Below, one piece after another: positions 38,864-47,236 of a stretch of 51,576 bases of DNA. The stretch comes from Myxococcales bacterium (GTDB lineage: Bacteria > Myxococcota_A > Polyangia > Polyangiales > Houyiibacteriaceae). The notes under the pieces were generated by a model. The model had not been told where the DNA came from and made no database searches. It saw only the letters and a program-made list of their open reading frames with translations. The number at the start of each line of letters is the position of its first letter. Within the stretch, counting starts at the first letter, position 1. A program made the translations under genes and the position numbers. The stretch covers positions 1 through 51,576 of the forward strand of contig JAGQJE010000182.1 of NCBI GenBank assembly GCA_020430775.1, in the 5' to 3' direction.

Positions 38864-40411
38864 TCAGAGCGACTTGAGGTACTCGACGAGATCCGCCTTG
38901 TCCTGGGCGCTCAGGTTCAGGCTCAGCTTGGTGTCGTACATCCTGACCACGTCGGCGAGCGTCTCCGCCGACCCGTCATGGAAGTACGGCGGGTGCATGG
39001 ACAGCCCCGGCAGCGGGGACGTACGCCACATCCGTGACGCGGAGCGCTCGAGGTAGGTCTGGTCGAGCGCGGCGGAGGCCTCTCTCGGGTGCAGCCGCGT
39101 GTTCGCGTCCGTGAGCGCCTCGCCGCTGTGGCAGCTCGCGCACTTTTTCTCGAAGAGCGCCTGCCCGTTCGACGCGCTCGCGTTCGGGTTCGGCGTCAGG
39201 TTGGCGGCGACGACCGGGTGGTTGTTCGTGAACCCCGGCGCGCTCGCGACGTCCGCGGGCGTCGGGGCCGGCAGCGATTGCTGGTAGGCCTGAAGCGCCG
39301 GCAGGTAGTTGCTCGCGCAGTCGACCTTCCCGTCGGCGCCGCGGATGTTCTGGTCGGGGATACGGATGGTCACGCCGTTGACCGTGATGTCGGTGACGCA
39401 GTCAGTGCCCGTGCCCCTTTGGTCTCGGCGGATCGGTTCTCCGTCGTTCTGCAGCGGGTCGGGCAGACGCGGGTCCTCGAAGACGCCCTGACCACCCATC
39501 TGCGTGAGGCCGACGTACCGGTTCCAGTACGCCAGCTCCGAGCCGTCGCCGGAGAAGGTGATGCTGTGGACATCGTTCAAGCCGAACGCCGGCGGGATGA
39601 CCGAAGGGGGCTCGTCGAGGCCGTCGATGTTGAAGCGCGGGTCGTAGTAACCGGGACCCCACGAGTTGTAGACGGCCGCCTTGGGCGTACCGGCCACCGC
39701 GGGCGAGAGCGCGATGATGGCGCCGGGGTTCAGGTCGCGGTTCGGCCACCCGTCGAGCCGGTGGCCGATCCCGTTCGGGAGCAGGCCCTTGGTCGCCTCG
39801 TTCGCGGCGTTGTCGACGGTCGAATGGCAGAGCGCGCAGGTGATCCCGACGCGGTCGAGCTGGAGCGCACCGGTGTCGGCGTTCTTGCTCACCGTGCCTT
39901 TGACGCCCACGACGGCGTTCAATTGGATGAGCGCGAGCGTCGTCTGCGGGTCATCGAGCGGGATATCGCCGTTCACCACGCCGTCTACGACGGAGGAGGG
40001 CAAGGCGTCCATGTCGACCTTCAAGCCGACGCTCAGCGCGGTCGCCGGGTCTACGGCGCTCTCGATGACCTCGTTCATGCGGAGCTGGTCCGTCCACACC
40101 TGCTCATCGCCGAAGGTCCGGTATCGGAAGATGTCTTTGCCAGCCGCGACCAACGCGTCACTCGCGGCGGCGAGGTCGGCAGGTCCGACGTTCTCACCGT
40201 CTTCGGCGCCGCCACGAGCGAAGGCGTGCGTCTCGCCCCGAAACTCGTCTTTCACACGCTCTCCATCGCCGTTTCCGCACCCAGCGACCAGGAGAGCGCC
40301 GAGCGCCGTGAGCAACGCGCCATACGCGAGCGAAGGGTTTTTGCGCTGTGACGCGTGCGCGTTCGAGGTGCCATTGCTGCGGTTATTCAGCCGTATCCCT
40401 CTTGTTTTCAT
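38864..40411 (-). CDS. di-haem c-type cytochrome lipoprotein
   Basis: A 515-residue lipoprotein with lipobox LVAGC (C45) and two c-haem sites, C192-AL-C195-H196 and C424-AS-C427-H428. A candidate distal ligand M472 lies in PGLSMHPPYFHDGS. The C-terminal cytochrome domain resembles the bacterial di-haem peroxidase (MauG/CcpA) end. Between the two domains is a long segment without further haem motifs. The ATG at 40411 is preceded by AGGAG. An ECF sigma gene lies immediately upstream on the same strand, so regulation by it is likely. Electron-transfer partner unknown. Confidence 0.82.
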   Translation of the reverse strand: MKTRGIRLNNRSNGTSNAHASQRKNPSLAYGALLTALGALLVAGCGNGDGERVKDEFRGETHAFARGGAEDGENVGPADLAAASDALVAAGKDIFRYRTFGDEQVWTDQLRMNEVIESAVDPATALSVGLKVDMDALPSSVVDGVVNGDIPLDDPQTTLALIQLNAVVGVKGTVSKNADTGALQLDRVGITCALCHSTVDNAANEATKGLLPNGIGHRLDGWPNRDLNPGAIIALSPAVAGTPKAAVYNSWGPGYYDPRFNIDGLDEPPSVIPPAFGLNDVHSITFSGDGSELAYWNRYVGLTQMGGQGVFEDPRLPDPLQNDGEPIRRDQRGTGTDCVTDITVNGVTIRIPDQNIRGADGKVDCASNYLPALQAYQQSLPAPTPADVASAPGFTNNHPVVAANLTPNPNASASNGQALFEKKCASCHSGEALTDANTRLHPREASAALDQTYLERSASRMWRTSPLPGLSMHPPYFHDGSAETLADVVRMYDTKLSLNLSAQDKADLVEYLKSL

Positions 40412-40427
40412 CTCGTCCGTCTCCTGC

Positions 40428-40441
40428 GCGCCAAGAGGCGC
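40428..40441 (-). promoter_or_regulatory. hairpin before cytochrome ribosome-binding site
   Basis: GCGCC-TCTT-GGCGC (minus strand), a perfect 5-bp stem, sits a few bases upstream of AGGAG. Could modulate translation or be part of an mRNA leader. Confidence 0.3.
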
Positions 40442-40468
40442 TTTGCTGCTCGAAGTGATGCACACACA

Positions 40469-40484
40469 CCCGCGCCGTCGCGGG
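40469..40484 (-). terminator. hairpin between ECF sigma and cytochrome genes
   Basis: CCCGCG-ACGG-CGCGGG on the minus strand, a perfect 6-bp stem with a tetraloop, about 25 bases after the sigma-factor stop. It may be an attenuator or an end-of-transcript hairpin. Confidence 0.35.
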
Positions 40485-40506
40485 CCGTCTTAATCGAGAG
40501 CGAGGT

Positions 40507-41247
40507 TCAGGGTCCGTTCGCGTGCGCTCTGGCCGCTCTGGCGTCGCGTGGGTCAGCGACGTCGGCGACGCGGGTCATGACGGCGTCAGTGAACCCCACG
40601 CACCGCGCATCGAGGAATGGGAAGGCGTCCGCGAGTGCCGACGCGAGGTCTGCCTGAAGCGAGTGACGCAGAAGGCGTCGGGCGCGGAAGAGCCGCGTCT
40701 TCACCGTCTCCGGGCGGATATCGAGCGCCTCCGCGGTCTCGAGCACGCTGCACTGTTCGATGTCGCGCAACACGAACACGACGCGGAAAGCGTCTGGCAA
40801 TTGCATGACTGCTTCTTCGATACGTTCGCGGATTTGTGCGCGCGCCGTGTCCGAGGCTGGGTCTCCCAGCTCGTGTCTCGCGAAAAAGGATCGCGTCTGT
40901 GGAGCTTCGTCGACCGCGTCGAGCCGCTCGACGTCGACGGTGGGGCGCTGTCCTCGCAGGCGGCCGTAGCACTTGTTGAGCACGATGCGCTGAAGCCAAG
41001 TGAGCAGCGACGCATCGCCCCGAAACGACCGAATGTTCCGGTAGGCGCTGAGGTACGCGTCTTGCACCGCGTCTTGCGCTTCATCGGGGTCTTTGAGGAC
41101 TGCGATGGCGGTACGGAAGAGGCTCTGGTTGCAGCGCTCGACGATCTGCCGAAACGCCGCCATCTCGCCCTGCTGTGCGAGTGCCGCGAGCTCTGTCAGT
41201 GATTTTGACGCGTAGTTGCTGTGGTCAACAGGGCTCGGGTTTGGCAC
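40507..41247 (-). CDS. ECF RNA polymerase sigma factor
   Basis: A 246-residue ECF sigma factor. Region 2 includes CNQSLFRTAIAVLKDPDEAQDAVQDAYLSAYRNIRSFRG and WLQRIVLNKCYGRLR. Region 4 includes FRVVFVLRDIEQCSVLETAEALDIRPETVKTRLFRARRLLR. The GTG at 41247 has a perfect AGGAGG with a seven-base spacer (41255-41260), far better than an ATG at 41355 upstream. No anti-sigma gene is adjacent. It lies upstream of the di-haem lipoprotein gene in the same direction. Confidence 0.88.
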   Translation of the reverse strand: MPNPSPVDHSNYASKSLTELAALAQQGEMAAFRQIVERCNQSLFRTAIAVLKDPDEAQDAVQDAYLSAYRNIRSFRGDASLLTWLQRIVLNKCYGRLRGQRPTVDVERLDAVDEAPQTRSFFARHELGDPASDTARAQIRERIEEAVMQLPDAFRVVFVLRDIEQCSVLETAEALDIRPETVKTRLFRARRLLRHSLQADLASALADAFPFLDARCVGFTDAVMTRVADVADPRDARAARAHANGP

Positions 41248-41432
41248 GGCAGCGCCTCCTACCAACGATCGGATGCGCCAGCCCCCCAAAAGGTTCCCGC
41301 TGCGACCGAAATCGACGCAGATCGTCCGCCACACCGGCCAGCAAGCGCGCTCCACCGCCGGATCTGGACGCGCCTGCGCCCGACGACGCGCCGGGCGCGT
41401 CGCGGGAGCGGGGGTCGTAGCGGCGCGCGGTG

Positions 41433-42263
41433 CTACTTGGCGCGCTGGCGGCAGGCGTCGACCACGATGTCGAAGAGCGCGGGGGGGAAGTCGGTGGCGG
41501 CGTCGCGCGAGAAGATCGATGTGCCGCCGGTTCCCCGCGCGAGGTCTTCGCCCTTCTTACGCACGCAGGCGTCCTGGTCGCTGCCCTCACCGATGATCGT
41601 CGAGACGATGACCCCGTTGTCGACCGCGACGTCGATCGCGTTGTCGACCGCGAGGTCGTCGACGTCGAAGCAATCGTCAGCGCCCGACTGCGGGGACTCG
41701 TCGCTGATCGTGACGACGAGGCGGACAGTCGGTGGCCCCATCGCGGGATCGGGGCGCCAGTCGAAGTCATCCGCCAGGATCGCCGCGGCCGCGGCCCAGT
41801 ACTCTTCCGCCTCGTCGGCGAAGGGGTCGAGCTCGGCCCCATCGACCGTGCGAAATTCGCCAGGGCGTCGCTCGAAGGTGGTCTCGGGCGGCGCGTTGCC
41901 TGGGACCTGCGGGTGATGGGTCCCGTCGCCGCCGGCGACCCGATAGACGGTGTTCGTGAGGCACGAGAAGTCCGGCGTGCCGGTGTCGCCTGTCTCGGTT
42001 ACCGTGTCGGTCTCGGTGATGCCGAGCAGGGTCGTGCGGATCTCGTCGAGGCCGCGGTCGCGGAGGCTCTGCTCGACCCCGCTGATCGTCGTGCAGAGCG
42101 CGGCGGCCTCGTCCTCCATCGAGCCGGACGTGTCCATCGCGAAGACGAGGTCCACCGGCGGACACTGCGCGAGAACCGCCTCGACGCTCCGGTCGCTCCC
42201 GCATGAGGTGCAGATCAGCCCGAGCGTGAGCCCGAGCGCTGTAGGTAGTACAGCACGTGCCAT
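41433..42263 (-). CDS. von Willebrand factor A-domain lipoprotein
   Basis: A 276-residue lipoprotein with lipobox ending at C21 (LICTSC) and a vWA domain whose MIDAS starts D44-T-S-G-S48 in FAMDTSGSM. Cysteines at 34, 57 and later suggest disulfides. The body includes VRLVVTISDESPQSGADDCF and VIVSTIIGEGSDQDACV. Such Cys-rich vWA lipoproteins are common in myxobacteria and bind ligands through the metal. It has GGGGGG before the ATG at 42263. Function unknown. Confidence 0.8.
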   Translation of the reverse strand: MARAVLPTALGLTLGLICTSCGSDRSVEAVLAQCPPVDLVFAMDTSGSMEDEAAALCTTISGVEQSLRDRGLDEIRTTLLGITETDTVTETGDTGTPDFSCLTNTVYRVAGGDGTHHPQVPGNAPPETTFERRPGEFRTVDGAELDPFADEAEEYWAAAAAILADDFDWRPDPAMGPPTVRLVVTISDESPQSGADDCFDVDDLAVDNAIDVAVDNGVIVSTIIGEGSDQDACVRKKGEDLARGTGGTSIFSRDAATDFPPALFDIVVDACRQRAK

Positions 42264-42363
42264 CACATCCCCCCTGTTGGCTTGTCCTAAGTGAGGATGC
42301 GCCGTGTCGGGCCCTCGGCACAAGCGCAGGCGCCGCGAGGGGGCGGGTCAGTCGGCTGGGCGC

Positions 42364-43482
42364 TCAGGGTTTGGGCGCGGCGGCGGGCGGGGTGGCGATC
42401 GGCGGCGACGCTGGTACGGCGCTCGGGGCGAAGTCGTAGACCTCGACGGCGTCGTGTCTGAAGAGTGGGACGAGCAGGCGGTTCCGCTTGGTGTCGAAGC
42501 CGATGTCGGCGGGCGCGTCGACGTGCTCGACCGCGGGGGTGAACGGCCCGGCCGGCGGGCCCTCGAACACCGTCGCGGCGCCCCACGATGAGATCAGCAG
42601 CCGCCCGGAGTCGAGCGCGACGATGCCGTCGAGGGTCCCGGTGGGAAGGGTGTGTCTCGCCGTCTCCTTACCGTCCACGACGCGCAGCAGCTCGTTCGAG
42701 CCGAGCGTGACGACCCAGAGCCCACCCGCGTCGGCCACGACGCCGTTCGGCTCCCGGAGCCAGGAGCCCTTGGCGACCGCGACGGGCGCGCTGCCGAGCG
42801 CGACGCGGTAGATCGCCTGGGCGTCGCCGTCGGGTCGCGAGCCGCCGCCGCGCCCCGGCCCGATGCCCGTGTCGGTCACGTAGACCGCACCGTCCGGGGC
42901 GACCGCGACGTCGTTCAAGAACTTCGCGCCCGGCACTTTGATGACGCCCGCGGGCGCGCCTGTCCCGCGGTCGAAGACTCGCACCGCGTCGACGTCCGCG
43001 ACGTAGAGGTGCGCGTCGTCGAGCGCGAGGCCCTTTGGTGCGCGGAGCCGCACGCCGTCCTTGCCTGCGCCGATCCATTGCGCGTCGAGCATGGTCCCAT
43101 CCGGTGAGAGCTTCGAGATGAAGCCGTTCTCGCCGAGACCGAAGGGCGAACCGGCGACGTTGCTCACGAGGTAGACGTCGGCGCGCGGGTCGTAGAGCAC
43201 CGACTCCGGCGCGCGCAGGCCCTCGTAGCGGAGCACGAGCCGGTGTGGGCCGCGCTGCGTCCGCTGTCGGGCCTCGAGGTGCTCGGCGGCTTGCTGGGTC
43301 GCGCGGTCCTGCGCGCCGCGGCTGGGCGGGGCCTCCGCGCGCGGCTTGGTGCACGCGAGGCACGCGAGGCACGCGAGACAGATGAGCGGTGCGCGCCACG
43401 CGGTGCACGTGGCGTGGGTGGCGGACCGGCTGGTCGTCCGCAGGCGCAGGCGTTCGTGGCGTAACAGCGGCTGGGCTCGCAT
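42364..43482 (-). CDS. NHL/SMP-30-like beta-propeller lipoprotein
   Basis: A 372-residue protein with repeated blades: VLYDPRADVYLVSNVAG, GLALDDAHLYVADVDAVRVFD, DVAVAPDGAVYVTDTGIG, GVVADAGGLWVVTLG and GIVALDSGRLLISSWG, the pattern of NHL or SMP-30 propellers. The signal region ends CLACLACLACTKP, with three tandem copies of a Cys-Leu-Ala unit that overlap the lipobox. The C-terminus is Pro/Ala rich. The ATG at 43482 is the only clear upstream start but leaves a long basic leader of about 35 residues. Divergent from an SDR gene. Function unknown. Confidence 0.75.
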   Translation of the reverse strand: MRAQPLLRHERLRLRTTSRSATHATCTAWRAPLICLACLACLACTKPRAEAPPSRGAQDRATQQAAEHLEARQRTQRGPHRLVLRYEGLRAPESVLYDPRADVYLVSNVAGSPFGLGENGFISKLSPDGTMLDAQWIGAGKDGVRLRAPKGLALDDAHLYVADVDAVRVFDRGTGAPAGVIKVPGAKFLNDVAVAPDGAVYVTDTGIGPGRGGGSRPDGDAQAIYRVALGSAPVAVAKGSWLREPNGVVADAGGLWVVTLGSNELLRVVDGKETARHTLPTGTLDGIVALDSGRLLISSWGAATVFEGPPAGPFTPAVEHVDAPADIGFDTKRNRLLVPLFRHDAVEVYDFAPSAVPASPPIATPPAAAPKP

Positions 43483-43579
43483 GGCTCCTCCGATCGCTCG
43501 GCGTGTGTCCACGCCGCTCATCGTCCCGCGGACGATTGTCGCAGGCAATTCCGTCGTCGCGCTGCTACCCTCGGCCGCC

Positions 43580-44518
43580 ATGGCCTCTGCATCGGATTGG
43601 ACGCTCGCGAGTATTCCCCCGCTCGCGGGAGCACGCTGTGTCGTCACGGGGGCGAACAGCGGCATCGGGTACTTCGCGGCGCTCGAGCTCGCGCGGCACG
43701 GTGCGCAGGTTCTGCTGGCGTGCAGGAACACCGCCAAGGGCAGCGAGGCCGCCGCTCGTATCCAGGAGGAGACCGGCGCGACCGACGTCGACGTGATGGC
43801 CCTCGACCTCGCCGATCTGTCCTCGGTCCGCGCGTTCGCCGACGCGCTGCGCGACGAGACGCGTGCGATCGACCTGCTCATCAACAACGCAGGCGTGATG
43901 GCCATCCCGAAGCGTGCGGAGACCGCGGACGGCTTCGAGATGCAGTTCGGCACGAACCACCTGGGCCACTTCGCGCTGACGGGGCTGCTGCTCGACCGGC
44001 TCCGCGACACGCCGGGCGCGCGCATCATCACCGTGAGCAGCAACGCCCACCGCATGGCGAAGATCCGCTTCGAGGATCCGAACTGGGAGCGCGAGTACTC
44101 GCGCTGGGCCGCGTACGGGCAGAGCAAGCTCGCGAACCTCATGTTCGCGTACGAGCTGCAGCGGCGCCTCGCGCGCGCCGGCGCCAAAGCGATCAGCGTC
44201 GCGTGCCACCCGGGATGGAGCGCGACCAGCCTCCTCGTGAACGGCTCCCAGCTCGGCGGCGGCAAGCTCTTCGCGCGCGTCGGCGACGTCGCGAGCCGCG
44301 TGCTCGCGCAGGACGCGGCGGCCGGCGCGCTGCCGACGCTGTACGCGGCGACCCAACCCGGGCTGCGCGGCGGCGAGTACGTCGGCCCGGACGGCTTCCA
44401 AGAGATGCGCGGCAAGCCCCACCTCACCGGCTCGACCGCCCGCTCGCGGCACGAGGAAGACGCCGCGCGCCTGTGGGAACTCTCGGAGCGCCTCACGGGC
44501 GTCCGGTACCTGTCCTAG
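43580..44518 (+). CDS. short-chain dehydrogenase/reductase
   Basis: A 312-residue SDR with nucleotide-binding TGANSGIG at 23-30, NNAG in LLINNAGVMAIP, the SSNAH Ser and the catalytic Y179-GQS-K183. FGTNHLGHFALTGLL and the CHPGWSATSL stretch place it near retinol dehydrogenase-like SDRs that use NADP. The ATG at 43580 begins MASASDWTLASIPPLAGAR. The substrate cannot be inferred. Confidence 0.87.
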   Translation: MASASDWTLASIPPLAGARCVVTGANSGIGYFAALELARHGAQVLLACRNTAKGSEAAARIQEETGATDVDVMALDLADLSSVRAFADALRDETRAIDLLINNAGVMAIPKRAETADGFEMQFGTNHLGHFALTGLLLDRLRDTPGARIITVSSNAHRMAKIRFEDPNWEREYSRWAAYGQSKLANLMFAYELQRRLARAGAKAISVACHPGWSATSLLVNGSQLGGGKLFARVGDVASRVLAQDAAAGALPTLYAATQPGLRGGEYVGPDGFQEMRGKPHLTGSTARSRHEEDAARLWELSERLTGVRYLS

Positions 44519-44593
44519 TTTCGGCTTGATCGCGGGTCGAGGAAGGGCAGGCGTCGCGCCGGGCGCCTCACGGGCGTGCTGCGCTCCGCGCGG

Positions 44594-45628
44594 TCATGAG
44601 CCGCCTTGCCCGCGGGACATGCCGAACACGAGCGCGTCCATCGCGAGCTGCACGTTCGCGTTGCGCGCGAGGCTCCGGCGCGCGCGCTCGACGGCGGCCA
44701 CCCGCCGCGTGGCCTCCATGACGGAGAGGCCGCGCGCGCGCTGGCGGAGGGTGTCGAGGGCGTCGCCGAACGCGAGATGGGTCGGTCGTGGGTCGTCCTC
44801 CGGCGCGCCGCCGGTGTCCGCCGCTCCGACGGCGACGCACGCGACGTCTCGGTAGAAGCGCCCGAGCGCGTCGAGCGCCACCGCGAGCGGCTCAGCCTTC
44901 GCGAGCGCCTCCGCGGCGTCGGTGATGCGACCGGGGCGCCGGCTCGCCACCGCGGCGTCGACGTCGAGGGCGAGCGCGAGCATCGCGGCCGCGCGCCCCT
45001 GCTCGGCGAGCTCGAGGGCACGGTCCGCGCGCCCGCCCGCGAGCGCGATCGCCGGCCCGCGCGCCTCCGGCGAGACGCCCCGCTCGGCGAGGATGCGCTC
45101 CAACGTCGCGGGCGGCAGCGGCCCGAAGCGCAGGCGCTGGCAACGCGACCGGATGGTCTGCAGGAGGGCGTCCGGTCGCGGCGCGAGGAGGATGAACGTG
45201 ACGCCGCGCCGGGGCTCTTCGAGGGTCTTCAGCAGCGCGTTGGCGGCGGCCGGCTGCTCCATCGGGAACGACACGTCGGCGTCCGGGAACACGAGGAAGG
45301 CTCGCGCGGACTCGAAGGGGGCGTAGCGCGCGACCGGGAGGATCTCGTCTCGGACGAAGTCGACCGGGATGTTGCGCTTGCCCTCGTCGCGAGGACGAAA
45401 GACGCGCACGTCGGGGTGCTTGTCGCCCGCGATGCGCTCTCGGAGCTGCGCCGCATCCGCTCCGCCTGGGCCGATGGCCTCGGCGGCGAAGCCGAGCGCC
45501 GCTTGTTCTTTGCCGACGCCGCTCGGCCCCTCGAACAGATAGGCCGACGCGACGCGATCGCGCGCGATGGCCCGCCGGAGCGCCGCGACCGCCGAGCCCT
45601 GCGCCTCGATGGCGTCGAGCGTGAGCAC
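44594..45628 (-). CDS. holB: DNA polymerase III subunit delta'
   Basis: A 344-residue clamp-loader subunit. The P-loop-like motif GPSGVGKE is at 34-41. PAAANALLKTLEEPRRGVTFILLA and TIRSRCQRLRF carry the ALLKTLEEP and SRC arginine-finger signatures. The zinc-binding Cys4 module found in many delta'/gamma proteins is not visible in the expected place after the P-loop. The GTG start at 45628 lies one base after the tetR stop. It loads the sliding clamp together with delta and gamma/tau. Confidence 0.9.
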   Translation of the reverse strand: MLTLDAIEAQGSAVAALRRAIARDRVASAYLFEGPSGVGKEQAALGFAAEAIGPGGADAAQLRERIAGDKHPDVRVFRPRDEGKRNIPVDFVRDEILPVARYAPFESARAFLVFPDADVSFPMEQPAAANALLKTLEEPRRGVTFILLAPRPDALLQTIRSRCQRLRFGPLPPATLERILAERGVSPEARGPAIALAGGRADRALELAEQGRAAAMLALALDVDAAVASRRPGRITDAAEALAKAEPLAVALDALGRFYRDVACVAVGAADTGGAPEDDPRPTHLAFGDALDTLRQRARGLSVMEATRRVAAVERARRSLARNANVQLAMDALVFGMSRGQGGS

Positions 45629-45629
45629 C

Positions 45630-46280
45630 CTACGCTCGTTCGGCCTGCTCGGCCGAGGGCACGACGCCGGAGTCGCGGTGCACCGGTGACAGGTCGAAGA
45701 GGGACAGCGCGAGCGTCTCGAGCGCGCGCACGACGGCGTCGGCGTCGAGCACCTCGGGCGCGACGAACGACTGCAACACGAGGCCGTCGAGCAGCCCGAT
45801 GACCATGCGCGGCAGCATCTCCGCGGGGACGCGCGGCCGCACGCCGAGCGAGTAGAGGTGCTCGGTGAGGTAGTCGCCGAGCTGTCGCGCGGCGAGGTCG
45901 TAGTACTTCGCGAGCCGCGGCCGCATGCGGTCGTTGTAGAGCGACTGGGCGAGCAGATCCGCCACGACGAGCGCCTCGTCCGTGCGCTTCGCCCGCGTGC
46001 CCCACAGCTCGACCAGCGAGTTGTGCAGCGCCTCGAGCGGGTTGGCCCCGGTCGTCCACGCGGCGATCGTCCGCTGCTGCACCGCGGTGCAGGCCGTCTC
46101 GAGCACGGCGTCGATCAGCGCCTCCTTCGTCGCGAAGTGGTAGTGGAGCGCGCCCTTGCTCATCCCCGCTTCCTGCGCGATGTCGTTCAAGCTCGCTCGC
46201 GCGTAGCCCTTCTGCGCCAACACGCGGATCGCGGCGTCGACGATCTGACGAGCGCTGATTGCGGACTTCTTGTAACGCAT
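45630..46280 (-). CDS. TetR-family transcriptional regulator
   Basis: A 216-residue TetR-type repressor. The N-terminal HTH (residues about 30-60) is ARASLNDIAQEAGMSKGALHYHFATKEAL, a classic match. The C-terminal ligand-binding domain is helical. The ATG at 46280 gives MRYKKSAISARQIVDAA. It lies upstream of holB in the same direction, with one base between stop and start, and is divergent from mazG. The effector is unknown; autoregulation and control of the divergent promoter are plausible. Confidence 0.88.
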   Translation of the reverse strand: MRYKKSAISARQIVDAAIRVLAQKGYARASLNDIAQEAGMSKGALHYHFATKEALIDAVLETACTAVQQRTIAAWTTGANPLEALHNSLVELWGTRAKRTDEALVVADLLAQSLYNDRMRPRLAKYYDLAARQLGDYLTEHLYSLGVRPRVPAEMLPRMVIGLLDGLVLQSFVAPEVLDADAVVRALETLALSLFDLSPVHRDSGVVPSAEQAERA

Positions 46281-46328
46281 CGCGTGCCGCCGACCATGAC
46301 GCGCCGCGTCACACCCCGTCAACCGCCA

Positions 46329-46368
46329 CCCGCGCCCGCACTCGCACTCGTTCCCGATCCCGTTCCCG
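46329..46368 (+). repeat. CCCGNN hexamer array in the tetR/mazG divergent region
   Basis: CCC at 46329, 46335, 46353, 46359 and 46365, with CTC at 46341 and 46347, keeps the 6-nt phase. It is the shortest array and sits between divergent genes. Confidence 0.75.
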
Positions 46369-46420
46369 CGCGCCGCGCGGCTCGGTCGCCGAGCCTCGCC
46401 TGGGCTGCTAAGCGCTGAGG

Positions 46421-47236
46421 ATGCCGACGGACGACGACGGCGCGCACCTCAGGGCGCTGGTCGAGGTGATGCGGGCGCTCCTCGGGCCGAGCGGCTGCCC
46501 ATGGGACCGCGCCCAGACCCTCGAGTCGCTCCGACCCTTTGTCGTCGAGGAGGCGTACGAGGTGGTCGACGCGATCGATCGCGGCGCGCCCGATGCGCTC
46601 CGAGAGGAGCTAGGGGATCTGCTCTTGCAGGTCGTCTTCCAGTCGGAGCTCGCCGCGCAGCGGGGCTGGTTCGGCATCGACGATGTGGTGGAGGCGATCC
46701 GCGCGAAGATGGTCTCGCGCCACCCGTGGGTCTTCGGCGACGCGCCGCGGACGGACGCGAACGGCGCCGTCGTGAGCTGGGAGGCGATCAAGCGGGCGGA
46801 GCGGGAGCGCGAGGGCGAGGAGGGCGCGGCTCGACGGGGAGCGCTGAGCGGGGTCCCGCGAGCGATGCCTGGGCTGCTGCGGGCGCTGCGCGTCGGCGAG
46901 AAGGCGAGCGCGGTCGGGTACGACTGGCCGAGCGCGGCCGGCGCGCGTGAGAAGATCACCGAGGAGCTGCGCGAGGTCGACGAGGCGGTCGAGCGTGGTG
47001 ACCCCGCGCGCGTCGAGGCGGAGCTCGGGGATCTGCTCTTCGCGGTGGTGAGCTTCGCGCGCAAGCAGGGTGTCGATCCCGAGGCCGCGCTCCGGCAGAC
47101 GCTCGATCGATTCTCGCGGCGTTTTACCCACGCCGAGCGCGCGGCGGGCGCCATCGGCAAGGCGCTCGGCGAGCTCGACCCGGCGCAGCTCGACGCGCTC
47201 TGGCAAGCCGCGAAGCGGGCCGAGCGCGAGCGCTAA
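46421..47236 (+). CDS. mazG: nucleoside triphosphate pyrophosphohydrolase MazG
   Basis: A 271-residue MazG with two tandem MazG folds. The first has EEAYEVVDAI and EELGDLLLQVVF, the second EELREVDEAVERG and EAELGDLLFAVVSF, supplying the ExxE/ExxD Mg2+ sites. GPSGCPWDRAQTLESLRPF near the N-terminus is diagnostic. It hydrolyses non-canonical NTPs to NMPs. The ATG at 46421 is clean. Its last codons and downstream flank (47224-47249) recur exactly at 50434-50459. Confidence 0.94.
   Translation: MPTDDDGAHLRALVEVMRALLGPSGCPWDRAQTLESLRPFVVEEAYEVVDAIDRGAPDALREELGDLLLQVVFQSELAAQRGWFGIDDVVEAIRAKMVSRHPWVFGDAPRTDANGAVVSWEAIKRAEREREGEEGAARRGALSGVPRAMPGLLRALRVGEKASAVGYDWPSAAGAREKITEELREVDEAVERGDPARVEAELGDLLFAVVSFARKQGVDPEAALRQTLDRFSRRFTHAERAAGAIGKALGELDPAQLDALWQAAKRAERER

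Noticed and set aside
42364-44496. 710-codon minus-strand frame that would fuse the SDR antisense to the propeller lipoprotein
   Set aside because: The N-terminal half is antisense to a clear SDR gene; the lipoprotein has its own signal region.
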